A stretch of DNA of 64,000 bases from Candidatus Puniceispirillum marinum IMCC1322 (GCF_000024465.1 NC_014010.1:2579001-2643000), one strand, 5' to 3'. Positions 50,264 to 58,989 are shown, counted from the stretch's first letter. Made by a program: numbers and translations. The notes: a model not told the origin generated them from the sequence alone.

Positions 50264-50668
50264 ATGAGAACCGTGGCACCGCAGATCCTGACACGATTAT
50301 CGCGCTATCGGGCGGATGATCTGGGCCCGCATGCAATGGCAATACTAACCGAATTACAACGCGCATCGGCGGTGCCTTTACCACTGACGATTGTCACGCT
50401 GGCGGCGGCTCTGGTCGATATTGTCGCGCATGAAGCGGCAGGCCCGTCAGGCTATCTGGATGGCGCGGCCTTTGCCTATGCGGGGAATAAGGCGGCGCTG
50501 GGCTGGCTTCGCGGCCGGCGCAATAGCATCCTGCATCACGAAACCCCGTCTGATGGCTTGATGGGTGAGGGGGATGCGGCAGACTGGCAAATTACGGATG
50601 CCGAACGCGCGCTTAGCGCATTACTAGATTATCTAGAAGATATTTCAATCGTTGATGATGGTTATTGA
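50264..50668 (+). CDS. Hypothetical protein, 134 residues
   Basis: ATG 50264 with an AAGGGGGTG site. The protein is mostly helical, Ala- and Leu-rich (RLSRYRADDLGPHAMAILTE, LTIVTLAAALVDIVAHEAA), with a later NKAALGWLRGRRNSILHHE stretch, ending in an acidic tail. I do not recognise a family. It is next to parS and might belong to chromosome organisation, but that is proximity only. GC-rich like lipB. Confidence 0.6.
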   Translation: MRTVAPQILTRLSRYRADDLGPHAMAILTELQRASAVPLPLTIVTLAAALVDIVAHEAAGPSGYLDGAAFAYAGNKAALGWLRGRRNSILHHETPSDGLMGEGDAADWQITDAERALSALLDYLEDISIVDDGY

Positions 50669-50855
50669 GGCGTGGTTCCCAAACAGGCGTGGCTCCCAAA
50701 CAGGCGTGGCTCCGAAATAGCGATGATGACAATAGCAAGCTAGCGACACGAGGCGTGATCGCCAAACAGGCGTGGTTCCCAAACTGGGCGTCTCCGAAAT
50801 AGCGATGATGACAATAGCAAGCTAGCGACACGAGGCGTGATCGCCAAACAGGCGT
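50668..50855. repeat. Repeat cluster: 17-bp units and two 64-bp direct copies
   Basis: AGGCGTGGTTCCCAAAC-type 17-mers recur near 50668, 50685, 50702 and 50768. Two identical 64-bp segments lie at 50710-50773 and 50792-50855 (82-bp period), each holding ATAGCAAGCTAGCGACACG. Noncoding. Origin unknown; recent tandem duplication is likely. Confidence 0.85.
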
Positions 50856-50999
50856 TTTCTAAGCTGGGTTATGGGGATTGGGCAAGATTGGCTAGGGCAG
50901 GCCGCATAATAGGCTAGCAGGTTGCCGCCATTAGGCCGTGATGCGCCTGTGCGGATGGGCTGGTGCGCGCAACCCAAGCGTGAGGCCTGAATGCGCGGG

Positions 51000-51725
51000 C
51001 TATCTGGAACGATAGGCAAGCGGGCTGGTGGCGCCGAAATGCGTGTCAAAATGCGCGCGCATGGAAGCATCCAGCTGGTCAAAGGTTACGTTATGACCCA
51101 GCGCATCAAGCGAGGTGACGCCCGCATCGGTGACGCCGCAGGGGACAATCGCGTCAAAGGCGGCCAGATCGGGTGCCAGATTGATAGCGATGCCATGCCA
51201 GCTGACCCAGCGGCTGACGCGCACGCCGATGGCGGCGATCTTGTCATAGCCGGAGAGGCTGTTGCCATTATGCACCCATATGCCGGGCAGCCCCGCGCGC
51301 CGCGTGCCAGTGACGCCAAAATCACCGATGATATCGATGATCCAGCCTTCGAGCGCATGCACATAGGCGCGGATGTCGCCACCACGGGCGGCCAGATCAA
51401 GCATGACATAGGCGATACGCTGACCCGGGCCATGATATGTCCATTGCCCGCCGCGTCCGGTGCGATGCGTGGGGGTGGCGGAATTGGCGACCAGCAGATC
51501 AGCATCACGCGCCGAAGTGCCACCGGTATAGACGGCGGCATGTTCGAGCAGCCATACGGCCTCAGCCGCGCCCGTAGCGCGGATCGCGGCATTATGCGCG
51601 GCCATGGATTCGATGATGGGCAGATAGGGCTGAAGGCCGGAAAAGCATTGCCATGCCACGGCGGGTGCGCCAGATGATGTAGTAGAAGATTCCATAGGGG
51701 CGGTGATGTCTGAACCGGATGGCAT
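51000..51725 (-). CDS. lipB: Lipoyl(octanoyl) transferase
   Basis: 241 residues. RGGQWTYHGPGQRIAYV, KIAAIGVRVSRWVSWHGIA with the catalytic Lys, and IVPCGVTDAGVTSL with the catalytic Cys are all present. Transfers octanoyl groups from acyl carrier protein to lipoyl domains before LipA inserts sulfur. Ends at TAA-type stop near 51000. Start ATG 51725; ATG 51695 also possible, no strong site at either. Confidence 0.95.
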   Translation of the reverse strand: MPSGSDITAPMESSTTSSGAPAVAWQCFSGLQPYLPIIESMAAHNAAIRATGAAEAVWLLEHAAVYTGGTSARDADLLVANSATPTHRTGRGGQWTYHGPGQRIAYVMLDLAARGGDIRAYVHALEGWIIDIIGDFGVTGTRRAGLPGIWVHNGNSLSGYDKIAAIGVRVSRWVSWHGIAINLAPDLAAFDAIVPCGVTDAGVTSLDALGHNVTFDQLDASMRAHFDTHFGATSPLAYRSR

Positions 51726-51838
51726 GGTGGGGCGGTCTCTATCGGCAAAGGGCTTTTACAGTTTTATGAACTGGTTAGGGAATATATGGATCATGGTCAA
51801 GGATGACCCCGCGCGGCGGTGCCTGTCAATATAGGTTA

Positions 51839-51874
51839 GGGGGGTAGGTTGGGATAGGCTGGGGTGTGCGGGGG
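51839..51874 (+). other. Potential G-quadruplex
   Basis: Four G-runs (6, 3, 4 and 5 Gs) with loops of 6, 7 and 5 bases, fitting the G3+N1-7 rule. Lies between divergently oriented lipB and tRNA-Leu, about 20 bases before the tRNA promoter. Confidence 0.6.
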
Positions 51875-51891
51875 TGAGAGAAAGTAGGGGC

Positions 51892-51920
51892 TTGATTAAA
51901 GCCGGGCATAATGACATATA
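51892..51920 (+). promoter_or_regulatory. Promoter of tRNA-Leu
   Basis: TTGATT (51892-51897), 17-base spacer, CATATA (51915-51920), 17 bases before the tRNA. Confidence 0.5.
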
Positions 51921-51937
51921 GAGGGCACCTCAAACGT

Positions 51938-52024
51938 GCGGCCGTGGCGGAATTGGTAGACGCGCAGCGTTGAGGTCGCTGTGGGCTAACCCCCGTGGAA
52001 GTTCGAGTCTTCTCGGCCGCACCA
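51938..52024 (+). tRNA. tRNA-Leu (anticodon GAG)
   Basis: Acceptor GCGGCCG / CGGCCGC, D arm, anticodon loop with GAG (TTGAGGT), long class II variable arm, T loop TTCGAGT, discriminator A and encoded CCA (52022-52024), followed by a T-run. The AT-rich accessory region starts right after it, as for tRNA-integrated elements, although I find no integrase. Confidence 0.93.
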
Positions 52025-52122
52025 TTTTTTCTTAACATTAACGTTTTCTTTACGCCTTATCGTGTAGCTTGAGTTGGGATTTTCATCTCACTGTGAGTGC
52101 CGATATGCTTGAGGAAATATAA

Positions 52123-52437
52123 ATGCGTGTTTCGATAAAATACATTTTGCTGGCGGTTGTAATGCTAACAGCAAGTGTCACGCCATCGATAGCGACAACG
52201 AACTGTCGGCAAGTTGGTGAAGCTGCTTCATGGATTTATCAAATATACGAGCAAGACAGACCTATTTCGGACGTTATGGACGTGATTGATTCTCGTGGCT
52301 TTAAGGGGCTTACAAAGGAACAATCTCGTAAGCTCGCTTTAGATGTTCACAAGTTGATGAGTCGGTCTATTTTCCTTTCGATTATAGATGCCCGCGATTT
52401 TTTCGAGCGGCGTTGCTTTGAGGAAAAGTATAATTGA
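52123..52437 (+). CDS. Exported small hypothetical protein
   Basis: 104 residues with a signal peptide (MRVSIKYILLAVVMLTASVT, cleavage probably after SIA near 24). The mature part is helical with two cysteines, one near its start (TTNCRQVG) and one near its end (RRCFEEK), so a disulfide is plausible. GAGGAAAT site before the ATG. No family recognised. Three stop codons in a row end it; an open stretch in another frame (about 52436-52501) ending QIDRDYFE may be a frameshifted remnant. Confidence 0.6.
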   Translation: MRVSIKYILLAVVMLTASVTPSIATTNCRQVGEAASWIYQIYEQDRPISDVMDVIDSRGFKGLTKEQSRKLALDVHKLMSRSIFLSIIDARDFFERRCFEEKYN

Positions 52438-52618
52438 TGATGAGAGGCTGGCAAAGCTGATGATTGCCTACATGCAAATTGATCGTGATTACTTTGAATG
52501 AGAATTTGGTGTCTAGGTTTAAGGGTTGGGATTTATTATTTTGATTTATTATTGAGGTTCAGCTTTTAACTGAGTGTTTTGATGCTATTTGAACTTTCTG
52601 TTCTGATACTAACCAATC

Positions 52619-53941
52619 TTATTTCAATACTGGTAAGTTTTGTGAAATCCAACTACTTCTTTTTAACCATTCTGCTGGAACGATGCAGTTTGCTCTCTTT
52701 GTTGCTTCAGCTAGGAACAATATTGCAAATACAACATGGAGTGTTTGAGTGATTTTATGTATGTCATTTACATCATAATTTTGTGAAGTTTTCATCAAAT
52801 GTGCTTCTTGGTTTCTATAGGATGCAACTTTTGTAGCTATATCTCCCCACTGATATTCGCAATTTGATATTTCCTCAAAATCAGCAAATAGTTCATCTAT
52901 CCTTGTTTTAAGGCTTATACTCTTTCTATTTTTATTGTTGTTGCATCTCAGGAGTCGGTGGAAGCCTTCAAGGGCTTTGGTAATCATAAAGAAACGAGTG
53001 GAAGCATACTGATTGTCAGTAAATTTGGAAGAGAAGAACGCATCAAATATCAAGTGATATTCCTTTCTCAACTTTAAAAACTCTTTAAGTAACTTATCAG
53101 TAATGTCTTTTTCTTCTGACCGTTTAAACAAAAGGTTGCTTGAAAAAGGTTTAATATGCCTTTTTGGGTTTGGCTCACTATAGCTGATGAAGTCCAGAGT
53201 TTCTTCTTTTCCGTTTAATTTATATGATGATTGAATAGATATTAAAGGAAGGGGTTGCCCAAATAATATGCATACGATTTGGTTGAGGCTTATAATTTCA
53301 TCCCACCAATCTGATAAAGACATTGGTATTTCTGATTCTAACCGAAACTTGGTCGTTTGTTTGATTGCTAGTTCTGAAAAACCTGGTGAATATTTGAACC
53401 CAAAGTGAGCATAGAGCGATACTCCATTTTCATGGAATATTTGAACGCGGTCAGGATGTGAATAGGTTGGTTCAAAGACCGCACCGGTCAATTTGTTTTG
53501 TGCGTCAGCTTTAATATTTTGTTTGTATTTAAACCCTGAAACAAAGATGAACTCATCAAGGCCATCTATTTCAAGTGATATGTTTGATAGCTTCAAATCA
53601 TCTTTCTCAAAGTCTATACTAGAAATGCAGATATACGCTGGGTAGCAATCGTACTCCAAAATTACAAGATTCTGCATTCCACTGAAAAAGCATGACACAT
53701 TATCAGCTGTGACTACTTTGCCATTGTGGAGGAGACCGACTAAGCGAGAAAATTTAAATGGACGTCCACCAATTTTAGCTTCTTCAAAGTTGAAAAAGTT
53801 GTTGCTATCAATTTCATCATTTGGGAAGAGTGTTATCTTTGTGCTTCCTGATTGTTCAATTTCAAGAGTGCCATTAACCCTTGTTTTGGGTTTTCCCGCT
53901 ATCCACCAACGTCCTTGTAAAATTTGCGCTTCTACTTTCAT
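52619..53941 (-). CDS. HEPN-domain protein resembling the anti-phage protein ApeA
   Basis: 440 residues. The first 60 fit the ApeA N-terminal domain: LQGRWWIAGKPKTRVNGTLE, an ordinary GxWWxxG strand pair, followed by a beta-rich domain through about residue 200, then a helical C-terminal HEPN domain. The HEPN RNase motif RN-xxx-H is intact as R376-N-Q-E-A-H381. ApeA proteins are single-gene defence HEPN RNases whose activation leads to growth arrest (known from published screens). AT-rich, unlike neighbours. The gene upstream on the same strand is an HNH protein 128 bases away. Function by analogy only; substrate and trigger unknown. Confidence 0.75.
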   Translation of the reverse strand: MKVEAQILQGRWWIAGKPKTRVNGTLEIEQSGSTKITLFPNDEIDSNNFFNFEEAKIGGRPFKFSRLVGLLHNGKVVTADNVSCFFSGMQNLVILEYDCYPAYICISSIDFEKDDLKLSNISLEIDGLDEFIFVSGFKYKQNIKADAQNKLTGAVFEPTYSHPDRVQIFHENGVSLYAHFGFKYSPGFSELAIKQTTKFRLESEIPMSLSDWWDEIISLNQIVCILFGQPLPLISIQSSYKLNGKEETLDFISYSEPNPKRHIKPFSSNLLFKRSEEKDITDKLLKEFLKLRKEYHLIFDAFFSSKFTDNQYASTRFFMITKALEGFHRLLRCNNNKNRKSISLKTRIDELFADFEEISNCEYQWGDIATKVASYRNQEAHLMKTSQNYDVNDIHKITQTLHVVFAILFLAEATKRANCIVPAEWLKRSSWISQNLPVLK

Positions 53942-54069
53942 AATGGTTGCCTTTCGGGTGGTCGGTCATATGGTTACTCTTTATGTGAATGTCGGAGTAT
54001 CAACACATCTGGCGGGAAACGTAACAGAGCCGAACGCTATTAAATCAGCGTTGCGCATTGACCCTATGT

Positions 54070-54894
54070 TCATATGATTGCTTTTGTATGGTGTATGCCT
54101 TTTTCTGCTGATGTACGCCAGATACGATCATTACTAATTAGGGATGCGTTGTCTGTGAATTTATAGTTTGCCCGGTCAGACACTAACGCCACGTAAGCTA
54201 ACCCTTTGTGTAATTCAACAGCGCATAACCCGATACCTTGTGACGAAGAAAAATTATACTGATACTGGAACTGGTCAGGTGTGCGCCATGAACCTTGTGA
54301 TAAATTTTGGGCAGGTGATGAAAAATCTATTGGAAGGTTACTTATGAGATTGGCATATATTTGCTTTTCATGTGTCATGTAATGGTTGATTCTTATTGCA
54401 CCATTTTCAGTAAAAATTCTTCCTGTGTGTTTATACCAGAGTGCAATCGTTTGTTTTGCAAACCATGGCTCAAGATAATCTGTGTACGCCTCTGGTTTTA
54501 ATTTTATTACGTTAAATTCCCTAATGAGGCCTTTTAATCTCCGTTCAGTTTTTCCAGCATCAACAAAAAGTTTGTTGGCTTGAAAGTTTTTGTTTTGAAC
54601 AGACCGCATTACTTTTTTAAAGTAATCGTCATATTCATTAAATTTTGCCCCTTCATTAAGCATTTCTTGAGCCTGTGATAATGAAATTAATGATACGAAA
54701 GAGTCTTGACTACTTGATCCGTTGTTACATCTCTTACAAGCTGGAAAAAACAGGGCATCAGGGCGTGATTTTTTAAGAAAAAGAACTTTTGGTGGAGTGT
54801 GTTCAATTGTTTGGGTATCTTTAGACCCACCGCAAAAACAGCATTTTGGGTGTTCTTGTTTCAACTTGGCCAATCTATTTTTTTTTTCACCCAT
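54070..54894 (-). CDS. HNH-type zinc-finger protein
   Basis: 274 residues. Near the N-terminus, C18-C19-x-C21, IEH32TPPK, then C53-x2-C56-N57 form an HNH/treble-clef layout, in which the metal ligands and a catalytic His are present. Many such proteins cut DNA, but the C-terminal 200 residues match nothing I recognise. First of a minus-strand pair with the HEPN protein, which suggests a shared unit (nuclease plus RNase, or modifier and effector). Start ATG 54894. No promoter found for it that I trust. Confidence 0.65.
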   Translation of the reverse strand: MGEKKNRLAKLKQEHPKCCFCGGSKDTQTIEHTPPKVLFLKKSRPDALFFPACKRCNNGSSSQDSFVSLISLSQAQEMLNEGAKFNEYDDYFKKVMRSVQNKNFQANKLFVDAGKTERRLKGLIREFNVIKLKPEAYTDYLEPWFAKQTIALWYKHTGRIFTENGAIRINHYMTHEKQIYANLISNLPIDFSSPAQNLSQGSWRTPDQFQYQYNFSSSQGIGLCAVELHKGLAYVALVSDRANYKFTDNASLISNDRIWRTSAEKGIHHTKAII

Positions 54895-55239
54895 ATTGAT
54901 ACCACCTAAAATAAAGTGACAGAATTCTTAGAATGAAAACTTAAACGTGATTGTTTTGCTCCATCTCTAAGGGTTGATGTAGCACCAATAGAAAAAACAC
55001 TAACTAAAAAGAAATACAACTTACGTTAGTGCCGCATTTTCAAGCATATGGGTGGTTCTATGTCTTTTGTCAATAATACAGAAGGATAGCCGCTATTCCC
55101 CACATCCCCCCTATCCGCCATCCGGTGTCATCGATCTAACATCATAAGCGGGGGCGAAAGCGACCAAGGCCGTGCAGGATAGGGCAGTGCATAGAAACAA
55201 CAGCGGCAACCCATATGTCGCGCCGCCCCAGCCCATCCG
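54895..55239. other. Noncoding stretch upstream of the HNH gene, with an 85-bp repeat
   Basis: No ORF with a good start. Contains a CACTAAC/GTTAGTG inverted pair (54998-55004 / 55025-55031) and, at 55118-55168, an element that recurs at 57728-57778 (CCATCCGGTGTCAT core). Confidence 0.5.
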
Positions 55240-55342
55240 CCCCACACCGTCACCCACGCGCCCTAGAGCATATCCCCGTTTTCAAAACATGCCGCGACAG
55301 CTTTTGATCAGTGCCGCGATACTGGCCAGCATCGATGACATA
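55240..55342 (-). pseudogene. Remnant of an aspartyl hydroxylase 3' end
   Basis: 103 bases matching 56737-56841, the last 27 codons and stop region of the intact aspartyl hydroxylase gene, at roughly 85% identity by eye. The remnant reads ...SSMLASIAALIKSCRGMF then hits TGA where the intact gene has TAT. No other part of the gene is present. Suggests an old duplication followed by deletion. Confidence 0.65.
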
Positions 55343-55528
55343 GACTGTTCGTTACGTTTTCGGCCAAAAGCTGTTGGGAATGGGAATGCCGCCCCATTGG
55401 CGCCAAACCCAAGGCGGAAGAATGAATATAGATTAGCATTATTGCCAAAACAGCAAAAAATATTACCAAAATGGCCTGTTTACTACGGGATTTGTTTATA
55501 ATAAATTATTTTTTTGGGGGAGTCAGTA

Positions 55529-55822
55529 ATGAAAACATTTATATTAAGTTTATGGAATGTTGTAATGGAACATAACCATAATCCGTTGAAACATATTCCA
55601 GACATTCAGGTCAGACATATCGTGCTGCAAGTTTTAGCGTGGATGTGGTGCATAATTTTCGCAATGAGTACGGGTTCAATAACAGTGTTTGGTGTTTCGG
55701 CTGTTGCCCATGCTTTGGTGATTGCTGGTATCGTTGTAACGGTTGCAACCTTTCAAACAGCACGTATCCAGCCAAATCGCTTTGTTTCTTTGGCCAGAGG
55801 CGTTGGCGGTGAACACGAGTAA
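55529..55822 (+). CDS. Small membrane protein, 97 residues
   Basis: ATG 55529 with GGGGGAG upstream. Cytoplasmic start with HNHNPLKHIPD (His/Asn-rich), then two hydrophobic helices (ILQVLAWMWCIIFAM region and HALVIAGIVVTVATF) and a short basic tail. No family recognised. Sits between the aspartyl hydroxylase remnant and the methyltransferase; not clearly linked to either. Confidence 0.6.
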   Translation: MKTFILSLWNVVMEHNHNPLKHIPDIQVRHIVLQVLAWMWCIIFAMSTGSITVFGVSAVAHALVIAGIVVTVATFQTARIQPNRFVSLARGVGGEHE

Positions 55823-55950
55823 TAGCTAGCTTGTAGCTTTGCTTATCTATGACCAAAGTGTTAGGCAGACCTATGACGTCAAGCCTTTCACTTGGTTAGA
55901 TAAATATGATATAACTTGCGCTTATCATAACGGTTTTAAGGTAAGTTGGG

Positions 55951-56592
55951 ATGCAAACAGCAAAACAATATGAAAGTGACAATGTAAGACCTGATCTCCA
56001 GAAAACTAGCGACCCTACGTTTCCAGATAGAGTGAATTTTGTGAAGGCGTGTATTCAAAGTCATTTTGGAGAAGAGCCAAGGCAATTGCGTATTTTGGAT
56101 TTTGGTGCTTGCGTTGCTGAAATCACAGAAGAGGTAAAATCGGCTTTTCCTGGCAATCAACATGTGTGCTTTGAGATATGGACAGATTTTCATCCTGTTA
56201 TTCAACAAAAAAAAATAACGTTGCTGGAAACTTATGAGGAACTTTTAAAGAGTGGTAAATATGACGTTGTAATATTTTGCGAAGTTATTGAACATATATT
56301 GGACATGGAAACAGCCATGTCATCAATTGAAAAGATTACAGGGGAAAACTCTATAGTCATCTGTACAACTCCTGATTCATCATGGTATTTGGCTTTTCTG
56401 AGAATTCTTGTAGGTAGATACGAAAGATGGTTTTGCAATCCATTCGATTCCCACATTAGATTTTTTACTTTCAATAGCTTATTCACTTTGTTCAGGGGGT
56501 ATGGTTTTGGTGTAAAGAAATCTAGTCATTATCGAAAAATACGTTACGGTGTGTTCTCTATTTATGCTTGCTTTTGCAAGTTTGAAAAATAA
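55951..56592 (+). CDS. Class I SAM-dependent methyltransferase
   Basis: 213 residues. The Rossmann motif I is degenerate (RILDFGACVAEITEEV rather than DxGxGxG), but motif post-I (VCFEIW), motif II (YDVVIFCEVIEHILDMETA) and the CTTPD strand are recognisable. The C-terminus (LFTLFRGYGFGVKKSSHY) is a normal end for a Methyltransf_11/23 type protein. Substrate unknown. Low GC. Starts at ATG 55951 with a GTAAG site. Confidence 0.75.
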   Translation: MQTAKQYESDNVRPDLQKTSDPTFPDRVNFVKACIQSHFGEEPRQLRILDFGACVAEITEEVKSAFPGNQHVCFEIWTDFHPVIQQKKITLLETYEELLKSGKYDVVIFCEVIEHILDMETAMSSIEKITGENSIVICTTPDSSWYLAFLRILVGRYERWFCNPFDSHIRFFTFNSLFTLFRGYGFGVKKSSHYRKIRYGVFSIYACFCKFEK

Positions 56593-56759
56593 CAACCAAG
56601 TAACAAAGATTTATCCATTTACTTTAATTCTAAAATGTTTCCGCTATACTTAAGAGGAACTCCGCTAACCTCAATCGGGTGTCATTGACCCCATACTTAT
56701 GCGGCAGATATTGTCAATTATGCGCATGGATAAACACCCCACACCGTTACCCACGCGCC

Positions 56760-57554
56760 CTAGAGCATGTCCCAGTTTTTATAAAACATGCCGCGATAGC
56801 TTTTGATCAGCGCCGCGATACAGGCCATCATCGATGACATAAGCCTGTGCGCATAGCTGGGGCGCAATATGTCAATAAAGGCGCAATAGCGCGTATCATC
56901 TGTATCATTCACACTGCGGTGCAACAGCGTGTCATCAAACATAAATAGCGGCGCGTCCCGCCACAGATGCCTGACATGCGTGGTTTCGATAAAGGCATCT
57001 TCGGTCTGGCTGGGGGCGAAATTATACAGAATGCGTACGCTCAGGCGCAGGGGGCCAAAATGCCACGAAGTCTTTGTATGCGGCTGAAAGGTCGAAACGC
57101 CAATGGTGCGGATATATTTATAGGGCTTGGCAAAAGCCGGCGTCGAGTTGTCAAGAGGCTGGCCATACCATGAAAAGAACAGCATGGTTCTTTGCGCGCT
57201 GGATTGCGCTTTGATGCGCTGTTCGATCTGGTCTTTATTGCGGTCAAAATCGGCCAGTACCGCTTTGATCTCGGCCTGATGGGCGGCGGGATAGGAATCC
57301 AGCGTCAAAACATGCGGCGTGGACACACATAGCAGGTCAGCCAGCACATTCAAAGGCGATAAAATCCAGGTCAATAGGCCCTTGCCCAAAAAGTAATCGC
57401 GCAATAAGCGAGGTGTGATCTGGCGGTGGCGGCTGACATCAATAAGCCCGCAGACCAGCCATAAAAGCGGCAATGACCACCAGCCGATAACGCCAAAGGC
57501 AGCGTAAAATATATATCCAAAGAGAACCAGCAGAAGACAGCGTGTTACCAACAT
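56760..57554 (-). CDS. Aspartyl/asparaginyl beta-hydroxylase domain protein
   Basis: 264 residues. Two hydrophobic segments in the first 30 residues (CLLLVLFGYIFYAAFGVIGW) anchor it to the membrane. The hydroxylase domain shows SWHFGPLRLSVRILYNFAP, then RDAPLFMFDDTLLHRSVND and RYCAFIDILRP: the FDD-x-H metal/2-oxoglutarate region and the Arg are present. Members act on lipids or proteins; related LpxO-type enzymes modify lipid A. A repeat element and a broken copy flank it. Converges with the methyltransferase. Confidence 0.8.
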   Translation of the reverse strand: MLVTRCLLLVLFGYIFYAAFGVIGWWSLPLLWLVCGLIDVSRHRQITPRLLRDYFLGKGLLTWILSPLNVLADLLCVSTPHVLTLDSYPAAHQAEIKAVLADFDRNKDQIEQRIKAQSSAQRTMLFFSWYGQPLDNSTPAFAKPYKYIRTIGVSTFQPHTKTSWHFGPLRLSVRILYNFAPSQTEDAFIETTHVRHLWRDAPLFMFDDTLLHRSVNDTDDTRYCAFIDILRPSYAHRLMSSMMACIAALIKSYRGMFYKNWDML

Positions 57555-58023
57555 GATGTCGCCTCATCGTAAACAAAAACAACAACCAACTGGCAAAAGG
57601 TAATGGTGCCGAAACTGTATATTAGGTTGCATTGTGAGACTATGTAGAGGTAATAAATTCTGTCAAATATATACAGGCTTCACCGCGTGCCTGCATCTAT
57701 CGGCACGATATGTCGCCTCACAATCCCCCATCCGGTGTCATTGATCTGACATCATAAGACGGGGCGAAGGCGACCAAGCTAGCAACAAGCCGCAAGCCAT
57801 ATGACGATAGACTGGTTGCCGCGGTAGGCAACCCGGCGGCAGGCAACCCGGCGGTAGGCTATCATTTTCATATCATCTAGTTAGGCAGAAGTGGGAAGTG
57901 GATTGTTCCGCAACCGCTTGGTTTGACGAAGTTTTATAAAGGTAAGGAGCAGAAGCTACCACTTCCCGCCTGTGTGATAGCAAATGCCGTGCCAAAATCG
58001 TCAGGATCGGTATTTTTGGGGGT
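57555..58023. other. Noncoding stretch with repeats and one long hairpin
   Basis: 469 bases with no ORF. Holds an 85-bp-type repeat (57728-57778, copy of 55118-55168), a small GGCAGGCAACCCGGC tandem (about 57822-57861), and a 9-bp inverted pair GGGAAGTGG / CCACTTCCC (57893-57901 / 57959-57967) enclosing 57 bases. Confidence 0.6.
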
Positions 58024-58857
58024 TTAATGATGCGGTGGCATGTTTTTGAGATAGCCGGTTATCAGTGCCACAACGCCAATAACGGCGACCAAATGTACGG
58101 GCATGATGGTTAGCATCGAGAGATAATCGATGATCTGTATAGATGGTATCGCGGATTCAACGGCAGTGCGTATCAGTTCGCCTATTGCGCCAATTGCAAC
58201 TAAATAACATGCCGTATAGAACGCAAAATGGCGCGTCAGACCGATGGGTTCATGTTCAGACCTATAGGCAGAAGCCTCACCAAGCGACATTTTCTGCCCG
58301 TATAGAGTCAGTGACATGATGCCGACACTATATCTAAGATAGAAAAGCTCTATGATAAAAATTGCAATGAATGTCAGAATGATAAACGCGATAAAAAAGC
58401 TTACGTCCGAGATCGGATATTCTGGGCCATAAGTATCTGCCAAACCATATGTAATCATGAGTACCCAAGCCGGAAGAAATACGATCAGACTAATCAAGCC
58501 GCAAATCAAACCAACACAAAACTGATGCCAGCATAGAGCGCGAAAATGCGCGCCTGCTGGCAGAGGATGCGACATGTCATCTGGAACCAGCTCATGACGT
58601 ATCCAGCCTGACAATATCCATGACCATGCACATAAATATGCAAAAGCCATGATAAGCCCCCAAGCAATGGAAGCATAATGAAATGCTAGGGCTTGCCCAC
58701 CTTGTGAAAGTTGACTCAAAACTAAATGTGTAAAAAGCAGATCGATAGCAGGCAGACAAAAGATAAAAACCAGAAAACGTGGCCATAGATGCCACGCAAC
58801 ATGAAGTATATTAACTAGTGTTATTCGAATTGAATACATATCAGCCATTTTAATCAC
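58024..58857 (-). CDS. Integral membrane protein of unknown function
   Basis: 277 residues with about six transmembrane helices (examples: LWPRFLVFIFCLPAIDLLF, WGLIMAFAYLCAWSWILSG, IIVFLPAWVLMITYGLA near the middle), and a final helix LVAVIGVVALITGYLK. No catalytic motif. Start at 58857; internal ATG 58845 and later starts possible. Ends in a gap of repeats; single-gene unit. Confidence 0.65.
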   Translation of the reverse strand: MIKMADMYSIRITLVNILHVAWHLWPRFLVFIFCLPAIDLLFTHLVLSQLSQGGQALAFHYASIAWGLIMAFAYLCAWSWILSGWIRHELVPDDMSHPLPAGAHFRALCWHQFCVGLICGLISLIVFLPAWVLMITYGLADTYGPEYPISDVSFFIAFIILTFIAIFIIELFYLRYSVGIMSLTLYGQKMSLGEASAYRSEHEPIGLTRHFAFYTACYLVAIGAIGELIRTAVESAIPSIQIIDYLSMLTIMPVHLVAVIGVVALITGYLKNMPPHH

Positions 58858-58989
58858 TTCCGCCAGAATGGCAGACCCTATGGTGATTAATAAAGTTGAA
58901 CAAGCTTTTGAACAAAGTTAGAGAAGTCTAGAAATGAAACATACCTATCCGGCCTGTAAGGAGGGTTGGGGTGACACTTTCCGCCCATA

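Noticed and set aside
50668-50855. CRISPR array
   Set aside because: Only two long copies plus irregular short units, spacing not constant, no variable spacers and no cas genes.
51086-51748. Second minus-strand ORF over lipB
   Set aside because: Pro/Ser-rich shadow frame; LipB motifs are in the other frame.
52025-58900. Prophage
   Set aside because: No integrase, terminase, capsid or lysis genes seen; the block is a mix of unrelated genes.
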